Shown here: positions 1 to 5,000 of the stretch, one piece after another | How the letters are laid out: every line of letters starts with the position of its first letter | How positions within the stretch are numbered: position 1 is the stretch's first letter | Source of the DNA: Frankiales bacterium | GTDB taxonomy: Bacteria; Actinomycetota; Actinomycetes; Mycobacteriales; Jatrophihabitantaceae | Direction of reading: 5' to 3' | Length of the DNA stretch: 6,597 bases | Assembly: GCA_025963265.1 (NCBI GenBank) | Contig: JAOPUY010000323.1 | Coordinates: 1 to 6,597, forward strand | The notes under the pieces: model-generated | Told to the model about the DNA's origin: nothing | Seen by the model: only the letters and a program-made list of their open reading frames with translations | The model's database searches: none | Program-made: the position numbers and the translations under genes

Positions 1-857
1 TGTCGTTCACGGTCAGCGAGGGCGAGACCGTCGCGTTGGTGGGGGAATCGGGCTCAGGCAAGTCCTCCACCGCTCGCGTGGTGGCCGGCTTGCAGCGGCT
101 CACCTCAGGGACGGTCGAGTGGACCGGTCGCCCGGATGGCACGTTTCGCGCGCGCTCGATTCCCGGCGGCGACGCCTACGTCGAGACACCGCGCGTGCAG
201 ATGGTGTTTCAGCACCCCGACCAATCGCTGAACCCAGCCTGGACGGTTCGCCGTTCTATCGCCGAGCCGCTGGTGCGCCTCGGGGTCCGCCGCGACTACA
301 TCGAGGCCTCGACGGCCGAGCTGTTGGAACGGGTCGGGCTGGACCGCGAGTTCTTAACCCGCCACCCGCGCGATCTGTCCGGCGGGCAGGCGCAGCGCGT
401 CGCGATCGCCCGGGCCCTGATCGCCTCGCCCAATCTCATCGTCCTCGACGAGCCGACCGCCAGTCTGGATCAGACCGTTCGCGCGCGCCTGCTCATGACG
501 CTGGCCGAGCTGCAGGCCGAAATCGGCACGGGCTACCTGATGGTCACCCACGACATGTCGAGCGTGCGCCGACTGGCCGACCGGGTGTTGGTGATGAACT
601 CCGGCCGCATTCTCGAGCAGGGGCCGACCGCGACCATCCTCGGCGCGCCGCTGCACCCCTACACGCGAGCTTTGATCGACGCGGTGCCGCCGGTCGATCC
701 CCGGGTGGCCTGGGATCCGGCGGCGCAGGCGCGGGATTTGGCCGAGCCGGTCTCGGCCTGCCCAGTCGGTGGCGGCTGCAGCGGGCACACCCCGGGACTC
801 AACGAAGTGTCACCTGGGCATTGGGTCGAATGCACCGTTGCGGCGGTAGTCGCATGA
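1..857 (+). CDS. Oligopeptide/dipeptide ABC transporter ATP-binding protein, 5'-truncated by the window
   Basis: This is a nucleotide-binding subunit of the OppF/DppF type, which would hydrolyse ATP at the cytoplasmic face of a peptide importer. Reading is open from base 3, so the true start lies upstream. Counting residue 1 at the TTG at base 36, one sees a complete Walker A (GESGSGKSS, about 3-11), Q-loop (VFQHPDQSLNP, 57-67), ABC signature LSGGQ (114-118), Walker B with catalytic Glu (LIVLDEP, 134-140), D-loop (SLD) and H-loop (THD, 171-173). The oligopeptide-type C-terminal extension follows (HPYTRALIDAVP, 207-218). That extension normally carries several cysteines in a CPFxxRC-like pattern; here it is degenerate (CPVGGGC and a final EC). 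The stretch between Walker A and the Q-loop also differs from the usual one. It could be a single ATPase or the second half of a fused double ATPase, which the window cannot decide. It ends 43 bp before the TetR gene on the same strand. Family call very sure; substrate unknown. Confidence 0.95.
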   Translation, partial: SFTVSEGETVALVGESGSGKSSTARVVAGLQRLTSGTVEWTGRPDGTFRARSIPGGDAYVETPRVQMVFQHPDQSLNPAWTVRRSIAEPLVRLGVRRDYIEASTAELLERVGLDREFLTRHPRDLSGGQAQRVAIARALIASPNLIVLDEPTASLDQTVRARLLMTLAELQAEIGTGYLMVTHDMSSVRRLADRVLVMNSGRILEQGPTATILGAPLHPYTRALIDAVPPVDPRVAWDPAAQARDLAEPVSACPVGGGCSGHTPGLNEVSPGHWVECTVAAVVA

Positions 858-900
858 AACTCTGCGAATTGAGTACATCAGGACCGTTGGAGCCTGTAGA

Positions 901-1632
901 TTGCGGGGCGTGATCGACGGCGGACACCCTCGCAAAGTGTCCCGCTCCCCGCGCTCGCTTGGGTCGGACTCGAAGGCATCGGAGATGCTGCCGGCGATAG
1001 TGGAGTTCTTTCGGGCGCGGGGTCCCGAGGGTTTTTCGCTGGCCGCGATCGCCGAGGAGCTCGGCACCTCCAGTCGCATGCTCATCTACCACTTCGGGGG
1101 GCGCGACGAGCTCCTGAGCCGGGTGATGAAGCTGGTCCGTCGAGACACGATTCTCTACCTCGAGGATCCGCCTCCGGACGATGTCGATGAAGCGATCCGA
1201 CGGTTCTGGTCCTACTACATCCACATGGGCCACCTGTCGGACATGCAGCTCTTCTTTCACATCGCCTCCCGGCGGGCCGAGGAGCCTGAGCGTTACGACG
1301 ACTTCGCCAGCACGGCGGTCGAGGGCTGGACGCAGTACTTCGCCAACGCGATTGAGAAGGACGGCAAGAACTCAGCCGCCGCGACCAAGCTCGGCCGGTT
1401 GGTCATCGCCGCCCTGCGCGGCATCGTGGTCGATTATCTCGTCACCCGCGACGTCGCCGACGCGGAACGGTCGCTGTCGCTGTTCTGCGAATCGATCCGC
1501 TTGCTCATGGAAAACGACGCGCTGCTCGAGGAGCCAGCTCGCGCCACCGTCCCCCGCAAGCGAGCCGCCGCCGCCAAAGCCGCCGCCGCCAAAGCCACCC
1601 CCGCCAAGGCCACCCCCAAACCCAAAGCGTAG
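901..1632 (+). CDS. TetR-family transcriptional regulator with Ala/Lys/Pro-rich C-terminal tail
   Basis: The N-terminal part fits a TetR DNA-binding domain: a first helix about residues 27-40, then FSLAAIAEELGTSSRMLIYHF (about 45-65) as the helix-turn-helix, followed by the usual GRDELL. Residues about 95-208 are helical and would form the ligand-binding and dimer domain; I cannot name a ligand. Residues 218-243 are a basic low-complexity tail made of AAAAK, ATPAK and PK units, as in histone H1-like or HupB-like tails, which is unusual for a TetR protein. The TTG at 901 was chosen because GGAG at 889-892 sits 8 nt upstream. A GTG at 910 is a real alternative: TAGATT at 897-902 lies 7 nt before it, which would suit a leaderless transcript. 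It is co-directional with the ABC gene upstream and with the NTF2-like genes downstream, so control of the downstream genes is a reasonable inference. Confidence 0.93.
   Translation: MRGVIDGGHPRKVSRSPRSLGSDSKASEMLPAIVEFFRARGPEGFSLAAIAEELGTSSRMLIYHFGGRDELLSRVMKLVRRDTILYLEDPPPDDVDEAIRRFWSYYIHMGHLSDMQLFFHIASRRAEEPERYDDFASTAVEGWTQYFANAIEKDGKNSAAATKLGRLVIAALRGIVVDYLVTRDVADAERSLSLFCESIRLLMENDALLEEPARATVPRKRAAAAKAAAAKATPAKATPKPKA
1564..1629 (+). repeat. Tandem repeat coding for the basic tail of the TetR protein
   Basis: Two exact 15-bp units (four GCC codons plus AAA, at 1564-1578 and 1579-1593) are followed by degenerate units coding ATPAK, ATPK and PK. The tail uses AAA for four of its five lysines, whereas the rest of the gene uses AAG for six of seven, so the tail has a different codon habit. 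This fits local expansion by slippage or a separately acquired extension. Confidence 0.8.
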
Positions 1633-1658
1633 CGTTAGCGCGAACGTCATTGCGATGA

Positions 1659-1699
1659 TTCGGAGCCTTTCCTGCGGTGGGCGCAGGGTTCGCCCCGAA
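1659..1699. repeat. 41-bp palindromic element, copy 1
   Basis: The element is built symmetrically: outer arms TTCGGAGC (1659-1666) and GCCCCGAA (1692-1699), which pair except for one A-C mismatch; inner arms CTGCG (1672-1676) and CGCAG (1682-1686), a perfect stem around a 5-nt loop; and 5-nt linkers between. In this copy the linkers pair only partly, leaving a 3x3 internal loop. It begins 26 nt after the TetR stop. A second copy of identical length is at 2898-2938, with 33 of 41 positions identical. There is no T-tract, so it is not a classical intrinsic terminator, although it could still act as one or as an RNA-stabilising hairpin. It may belong to a dispersed REP-like palindromic family. 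Confidence 0.75.
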
Positions 1700-1741
1700 A
1701 CTCCCGGCAAGTGAAAGGTTGTTACAGATCGGAAACGAGAG

Positions 1742-1772
1742 GTAACGGCAGGGCCATGTAATGCCGTTACAT
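1742..1772. promoter_or_regulatory. Overlapping inverted repeats, candidate TetR operator
   Basis: Two perfect inverted repeats overlap here: GTAACGGCA (1742-1750) with TGCCGTTAC (1762-1770), 11 nt apart, and ATGTAA (1756-1761) with TTACAT (1767-1772), 5 nt apart. A further GTTACA half-site lies at 1721-1726. The 17-bp inner palindrome is a typical size for a TetR operator, and it overlaps the presumed -10 box of the first NTF2-like gene, where a bound repressor would block RNA polymerase. That the neighbouring TetR protein binds here is inference. Confidence 0.6.
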
Positions 1773-1779
1773 TTGGCTC
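1768..1779 (+). promoter_or_regulatory. Probable -10 box of a leaderless transcript for the first NTF2-like gene
   Basis: TACATT at 1768-1773 fits the TANNNT pattern of actinobacterial -10 boxes and occupies -12 to -7 relative to the A of the ATG at 1780. No purine-rich Shine-Dalgarno sequence precedes this ATG. Together these suggest that transcription begins at the start codon. No convincing -35 hexamer is visible. Confidence 0.5.
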
Positions 1780-2265
1780 ATGGTGGAAATCACGATCAAC
1801 GACTCACGCGACGTCGAGGACATACTCGCCGTCCACCGCGCCTGGCTGGACTCGAACAACGGGCTGGTCGTGGAAAAGATGTACGACAACTTCGCCAACC
1901 CGGGCTATTACCAGTTCAACCTCAACGGCCACAGCTACGGCAGCGTCGATGAGAAGGTGAAGCTCTGGCAGGGCCTGCACGAGACCGACTTCAACTTAGC
2001 CGACATGAAGATCGTCGAGGAGCCGGTCGTCCACTCGGACGGTTATCTGGCCTACCTGATGGCGATCTGGAGTGCCCGCGTGGTCGGAACCGGCAGCACC
2101 GGCCTCATGGTGCCCGACGCCGAGCCGGTCGTGTTCCGGGTGACTGAGGTGTACCGAAAAGACGACGGCCAGGGGAATCCGAACTGGAAGATCTGGCATT
2201 TCCACGCCTCGCCGATCGCCAGCCCTGACCTACCGCGGTTTCCCCAGGACGCGCCAGCGTCCTGA
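1780..2265 (+). CDS. NTF2-like (SnoaL-type) protein, WHFH subgroup, first paralogue
   Basis: This 161-residue protein has the length and layout of a single NTF2-like cone fold: N-terminal helices (about 10-40), then a curved beta sheet. Landmarks shared with the genes at 2317 and 4416 are FNLNGHSYG (46-54), a TEVYRKDDGQGNP turn (122-134) and WKIWHFHASP (136-145). The WHFH at 139-142 would sit on a late strand facing the usual ligand pocket, so the two histidines are candidate functional residues; this is inference. There is no signal peptide, so it should be cytoplasmic. NTF2-like relatives include dehydratases, isomerases and epoxide hydrolases as well as non-catalytic binders, so no reaction is proposed. 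It lacks the conserved C-terminal extension of the other two WHFH paralogues. It is probably leaderless and first in a co-directional run, followed 51 bp later by its paralogue. A GTG at 1783 is a less likely start. Confidence 0.88.
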   Translation: MVEITINDSRDVEDILAVHRAWLDSNNGLVVEKMYDNFANPGYYQFNLNGHSYGSVDEKVKLWQGLHETDFNLADMKIVEEPVVHSDGYLAYLMAIWSARVVGTGSTGLMVPDAEPVVFRVTEVYRKDDGQGNPNWKIWHFHASPIASPDLPRFPQDAPAS

Positions 2266-2316
2266 CTGATATCTCGACAATCCACACCAGCCCACGCACC
2301 GAGAGAAGGCGCCCCC

Positions 2317-2877
2317 ATGTCCCTTGAGCAAGACCGAGCCGACATCCTGAAGCTGCACCAAGACTGGTGGGAGGCCAACCATCGACTGAAGATCCCGCTG
2401 ATGCAGACCGTCTTTCCGGCCGGCGAGTCCTACCTGATGTTCAACGCCAACGGGCATCCGTATTTCGGGATCGACGAGAAGTCGACGTTGTGGGCCTGGT
2501 ATCAGGGTCAGCTGAACGTCGTCGCCTTTCCTGAGGTCGAGATCATGCGGCTGACGATCTCGGGGGACATGGCCTGGGTCGGCGCCGAGGCCATCTTCCC
2601 GATGAAGCCGGCCGGCGACGTCGGAACCGGGTCGGTCACGTGGGAGATGCACGAAAATCTCGATGACAACCGCATCCGCGCGACGGAGATCTACCAACGC
2701 GACGACGGCGAGGGCAACCCGGTCTGGAAGATGTGGCATTTCCACTGCTCGCCGCTGCCGCCGATCGACGAGCCCCGACCAGCCTTCGGTGACACCGGCC
2801 GTGATCGTGGCCTCGGCGGTGGCCCGGGCATCACGCCGCTCCGGGTGACCCGCGAGGGGACCTGGGACGACGTCTGA
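2317..2877 (+). CDS. NTF2-like (SnoaL-type) protein, WHFH subgroup with C-terminal extension, second paralogue
   Basis: This 186-residue protein is clearly paralogous to the genes at 1780 and especially 4416. It opens with DRADILKLHQDWWEAN (6-21), has MFNANGHPYFGIDEKSTLW (41-59), a TEIYQRDDGEGNP turn (123-135) and WKMWHFHCSP (137-146). After the NTF2 fold comes an extension, PPIDEPRPAFGDT then RGLGG (about 148-168), that matches the 4416 protein nearly residue for residue, so it is probably functional and not random tail. The start is supported by AGAAGG (2304-2309) 7 nt before the ATG. It lies 51 bp after its paralogue with no obvious terminator between, so the two are probably co-transcribed, and the 41-bp palindrome follows 20 nt after the stop. 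Cytoplasmic; ligand and reaction unknown. A homo- or hetero-oligomer with its paralogues is possible because NTF2-like proteins commonly dimerise. Confidence 0.9.
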   Translation: MSLEQDRADILKLHQDWWEANHRLKIPLMQTVFPAGESYLMFNANGHPYFGIDEKSTLWAWYQGQLNVVAFPEVEIMRLTISGDMAWVGAEAIFPMKPAGDVGTGSVTWEMHENLDDNRIRATEIYQRDDGEGNPVWKMWHFHCSPLPPIDEPRPAFGDTGRDRGLGGGPGITPLRVTREGTWDDV

Positions 2878-2897
2878 CCGGTTGGTTTCCGGCCGCT

Positions 2898-2938
2898 TTC
2901 GGAGCGTTTTCTGCGCCGCCCGCAGGGGACGCCCCGAA
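2898..2938. repeat. 41-bp palindromic element, copy 2
   Basis: It has the same architecture and length as the copy at 1659-1699: outer arms TTCGGAGC (2898-2905) and GCCCCGAA (2931-2938), inner arms CTGCG (2911-2915) and CGCAG (2921-2925), loop CCGCC. Here the 5-nt linkers (GTTTT and GGGAC) can also pair through G-C, A-U and three G-U pairs, so a nearly continuous 18-bp stem with a single A-C mismatch is possible. The loop is CCGCC where copy 1 has GTGGG, while both arms are unchanged. It lies 20 nt after one NTF2-like gene and about 53 nt before the next. Confidence 0.75.
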
Positions 2939-2953
2939 TGCATGCCTAACCTC

Positions 2954-2973
2954 GCCGCCCATTGCGCGGCGGC
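2954..2973. other. Small GC hairpin before the third NTF2-like gene
   Basis: GCCGCC (2954-2959) and GGCGGC (2968-2973) form a 6-bp perfect stem with an 8-nt loop, just before the Shine-Dalgarno sequence of the gene at 2991. It could lie in the 5' leader, but such short GC stems are common by chance in this base composition. Confidence 0.3.
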
Positions 2974-2978
2974 CGAAT

Positions 2979-2986
2979 GAGGAGGA
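2979..2986 (+). promoter_or_regulatory. Strong Shine-Dalgarno sequence that informs the start of the third NTF2-like gene
   Basis: GAGGAGGA is the best ribosome-binding site in the window. Two tandem GTG codons follow, at 2991 and 2994. The core AGGAGG (2980-2985) ends 5 nt before the first and 8 nt before the second; both are workable and the second has the more usual spacing, so the protein may begin one residue later than listed. Confidence 0.75.
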
Positions 2987-2990
2987 TCTA

Positions 2991-3419
2991 GTGGTGGAGC
3001 GGTGGGTGTGGTCGGACGAGGTGGCCGCGGAGATAACTAAGCGATGGCGGGCTTGGACCGACGCCGTGGTGGCTAAGGACGTCGAGGCGCTGGCCGGCAT
3101 CCTGCACGAGGACTACCTCTACGTCACGATCAACGGCTGGCGCCTGAACAAGGCCGACTACCTCGACATGGTGCGCAACCTCGCGCCCGGCGGCGGCTTC
3201 GAGCTCAAGCGAACGAGCGCGCGGGTGCACCCGTCCGGCGCCATCGCCGAGTTCGACGGGGAGTACTACACCGGCGGCCTCAACTCCTCGGGGCAGGATC
3301 TGTCAGCCCACACTCGCTTCACGGCATCCTGGGTCCGAGGTGAAGACGGCCAGTGGCGCGGCCTGACTCACCACGGCACCCGTTACGATCCGGCCGCGCC
3401 CGAAAAGGGAGATCATTGA
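2991..3419 (+). CDS. NTF2-like (SnoaL/DUF4440-type) protein, divergent fourth member of the set
   Basis: This 142-residue protein has the plain NTF2-like layout: a long N-terminal helix with KRWRAWTDAVVAKDVEALAGIL (17-38), then HEDYLYVTINGW (39-50), KADYLDMVR (54-62) and a beta-sheet half ending in GQWRGLTHHGTRY (120-132). It is closer to the general SnoaL/DUF4440 pattern than to the three WHFH proteins, yet its QWRGLTHH lines up with QWRMWHFH of the 4416 protein, keeping the Trp, the Arg and the last His. It has no signal peptide or membrane segment and is probably a cytoplasmic ligand-binding protein or enzyme of unknown substrate. Its last 7 bp overlap the end of the convergent DUF1028 gene. 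It follows the second 41-bp palindrome and has its own strong ribosome-binding site. Confidence 0.85.
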   Translation: MVERWVWSDEVAAEITKRWRAWTDAVVAKDVEALAGILHEDYLYVTINGWRLNKADYLDMVRNLAPGGGFELKRTSARVHPSGAIAEFDGEYYTGGLNSSGQDLSAHTRFTASWVRGEDGQWRGLTHHGTRYDPAAPEKGDH

Positions 3420-4363
3420 GCTTCGGCCGGCCCGAGCAACTCGGCCGTGCCACCGGCGGGCAGCTCGATCAGGCCCGCTTGGGCCAGCGCGCTGAGAAAC
3501 TCACGGAAATCGGGCCGGTGCCGGACCGCCTGGCCCAGCAGGGCTCGGGCTTGTCCGGAGCGTCCGGCGCGCCAGGCCACGACGCCCTGCCAGAAGGTCG
3601 GTTCATAGTCGCCCACCAGCACCTGCTGAGCTCGGGCCAGCGCGGTCAACACCGCGTCCACGTCAGGGGGTCCGGCGGCGCCCACACCCGCGGCGCCCAC
3701 GCCGGCGACCAGCCCGGGGGCGAAGACCAGCTGCGACAGCACCCGATGCGCGTTGGCCACCGTCACCAGTCGGCGCAGCTCGGCCAACGGCTCGTCGTGG
3801 TGGTCGACTCGGATGTCAACGCGGGTGCCGTCCGGAATCCACTCGGTGCGCTGCGGACCGACCACCTTGCAGGCGGCCGACATCTGGCCGCGGATGTCGC
3901 CGCCCGCGGCCTGGGCGGCGTCGAGGGCGGCCAGCAACCGGTGCTCGAGCGGTCCCGGGGTGGACTGGAAAGCCTCGACCATCGGATGCCAGCAGTCGGC
4001 GCTGAGCATGTTGCCGGCGGCCACGACGCCATCGGCCGAGGCCGAACCATGCCGCGGCACGCACCCGCTGCCGGTGTAGGCGACGCCTCGTCCCGAGGCG
4101 TCCAGCAGGAGGATCTGGCGCAGGCGCCGGTTGGCGTCATCGGCGACGAGCTCGGCCAGCACCGTCGGCAGATCGGCTCGGCGCTCAGCCAGGGCCGCCA
4201 GCGCGGTCGGGCCGTGCGCGGCGCTGCCGAACGATTGCGAGGCGACCGCCCCGATGCCCGGGGCCACCGTGAGGCAACGCCGTCCGACGGCGAAATAGTG
4301 CGATTGGACCGCGGCGCCGATCTCGCCGGTCGCGCGGTCGACGGCCAAGATCGAGTACGTCAC
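3413..4363 (-). CDS. DUF1028 protein (Ntn-hydrolase-like fold) with helical C-terminal region
   Basis: The first 190 or so residues match DUF1028 (COG3342): MTYSILAVDRATGEIGAAVQ at the N-terminus, then HYFAVG (22-27), PGIGAVASQSFGSAAHGP (35-52), LLLDASGR (85-92), AYTGSGCVPRHG (95-106), AAGNML (115-120), GPLEHRLLAALDAAQAAGGD (137-156) and VDHHDEPLAELRRL (186-199). The family has an Ntn-hydrolase fold but no settled substrate. Ntn hydrolases use an N-terminal Thr, Ser or Cys, and Thr2 here would be exposed once the initiator Met is removed; treating it as nucleophile is inference. Residues 235-300 are helical and TPR-like; some relatives instead carry a putative peptidoglycan-binding domain there. 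GVGAAGVGAAG at 221-231 is a small linker repeat. There is no signal peptide. The start is the GTG at 4363, with no Shine-Dalgarno but TACATT 7 nt upstream, so it may be leaderless. It is divergent from the NTF2-like gene at 4416 and tail-overlaps the one at 2991. Confidence 0.92.
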   Translation of the reverse strand: MTYSILAVDRATGEIGAAVQSHYFAVGRRCLTVAPGIGAVASQSFGSAAHGPTALAALAERRADLPTVLAELVADDANRRLRQILLLDASGRGVAYTGSGCVPRHGSASADGVVAAGNMLSADCWHPMVEAFQSTPGPLEHRLLAALDAAQAAGGDIRGQMSAACKVVGPQRTEWIPDGTRVDIRVDHHDEPLAELRRLVTVANAHRVLSQLVFAPGLVAGVGAAGVGAAGPPDVDAVLTALARAQQVLVGDYEPTFWQGVVAWRAGRSGQARALLGQAVRHRPDFREFLSALAQAGLIELPAGGTAELLGPAEAQ

Positions 4364-4415
4364 GCGGCTGAATGTAATCGAACTTCATTTCCGGGAAGGA
4401 ACACGAGAGGTAGCC
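4364..4415. promoter_or_regulatory. 52-bp divergent control region with a second ATGTAAT half-site
   Basis: On the minus strand TACATT (complement of 4371-4376) lies 7 nt before the DUF1028 GTG, a leaderless arrangement like that of the gene at 1780. On the plus strand ATGTAAT (4372-4378) repeats exactly the left half of the palindrome at 1756-1772, and an imperfect right half, TTCAT, lies at 4384-4388 at the same spacing (both sites are 17 bp long). The 4416 gene instead has a normal Shine-Dalgarno, GAGAGG at 4405-4410, 5 nt before its ATG. Shared control of both genes by one repressor is inferred. Confidence 0.45.
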
Positions 4416-4964
4416 ATGCAGCCCGACATCGAGCAAGATCGGCAGGACGTCCTAGACGCGCACGCGAAGTGGTGGCGGGCCAACGTCGGCCTGGACATCC
4501 CAGCGATGCGCGAGTGCTTTCCGAGCGGGATGAACTTTTCCATGTTCAACCGCAACGGCTTCACCTACTTCGGGATCGAGGAGCTGACCTCGCTCTGGCA
4601 GCACTTCATCGACGTCGGCATCCCGTCGCGCCTGACTCAGACCGTCAACGTGGTGCGCCTGGACGTGCGTGGCGACACCGCCTGGCTGTGCGCCGAACTG
4701 ACCTATCGGCGCGGACGCTCTGAGGTCAACCAGGACTGGGAGGAGGGTGCGGAGGATCTGTTCGGCAGCAAGTCGACTGAGATCTACTACCGAGACACCG
4801 GTGACGGGACGCCCCAGTGGCGCATGTGGCATTTCCACTCCAGCGCGCTGCAGCCGTGGGATGAGCCCCGTCCGGGCTTCGAGGACACGCTGACCCAGCG
4901 CGGTCTCGGGGGCAATCCCTACGGCCTCTCGATCAGTAACACCACCGATCTGAACCCGGCGTAG
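4416..4964 (+). CDS. NTF2-like (SnoaL-type) protein, WHFH subgroup with C-terminal extension, third paralogue
   Basis: This 182-residue protein is nearest to the one coded at 2317. Shared blocks are DRQDVLDAHAKWWRAN (8-23), MFNRNGFTYFGIEELTSLW (43-61), STEIYYRDTGDGTP (120-133), WRMWHFHSSA (135-144) and the extension PWDEPRPGFEDT to RGLGG (147-166). Residues 99-119 are an acidic insertion where the 2317 protein has a Gly-rich turn, suggesting a different lid or partner surface. Phe49 stands where the other two WHFH proteins have His (NGH), so the roles of the paralogues may differ. It is cytoplasmic with no signal peptide. It is separated from its paralogues by the reverse-strand DUF1028 gene and has its own ribosome-binding site, so it is transcribed from the divergent region and not as part of the first run. 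Its stop is 19 bp from the convergent DUF1003 gene end. Confidence 0.9.
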   Translation: MQPDIEQDRQDVLDAHAKWWRANVGLDIPAMRECFPSGMNFSMFNRNGFTYFGIEELTSLWQHFIDVGIPSRLTQTVNVVRLDVRGDTAWLCAELTYRRGRSEVNQDWEEGAEDLFGSKSTEIYYRDTGDGTPQWRMWHFHSSALQPWDEPRPGFEDTLTQRGLGGNPYGLSISNTTDLNPA

Positions 4965-4971
4965 CGGGCCC

Positions 4972-5000
4972 AGTAGCGGAGCCCTACTTCGGAAACGAAG
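4972..5000. terminator. Two small hairpins between convergent gene ends, possible weak terminator
   Basis: AGTAG (4972-4976) pairs with CTACT (4984-4988) over a 7-nt loop, and CTTCG (4987-4991) pairs with CGAAG (4996-5000) over a GAAA tetraloop. They lie where the NTF2-like gene at 4416 and the DUF1003 gene converge. Neither has a T-tract, they overlap each other, and the second lies inside the last DUF1003 codons, so a termination role is only a guess. Confidence 0.25.

Noticed and set aside
799..1260. A minus-strand open frame across the ABC/TetR junction
   Set aside because: No recognisable domain, and it overlaps the TetR DNA-binding domain in the opposite sense.
1659..1699. The 41-bp palindrome as a standard Rho-independent terminator
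   Set aside because: No run of T follows the stem on either strand, so it was annotated as a repeat element instead.
1283..3386. Other GTTAC-like half-sites, such as those near 1291 and 3381
   Set aside because: They lie inside coding sequence, have no paired half-site and fit ordinary codons.
3353..4723. A 456-codon plus-strand open frame, one of the longest in the window
   Set aside because: It runs antisense through the DUF1028 gene and into two NTF2-like genes, its product is Arg/Gly/His-rich without any domain, and the overlapping frames match known families throughout. It is a GC-rich shadow frame.
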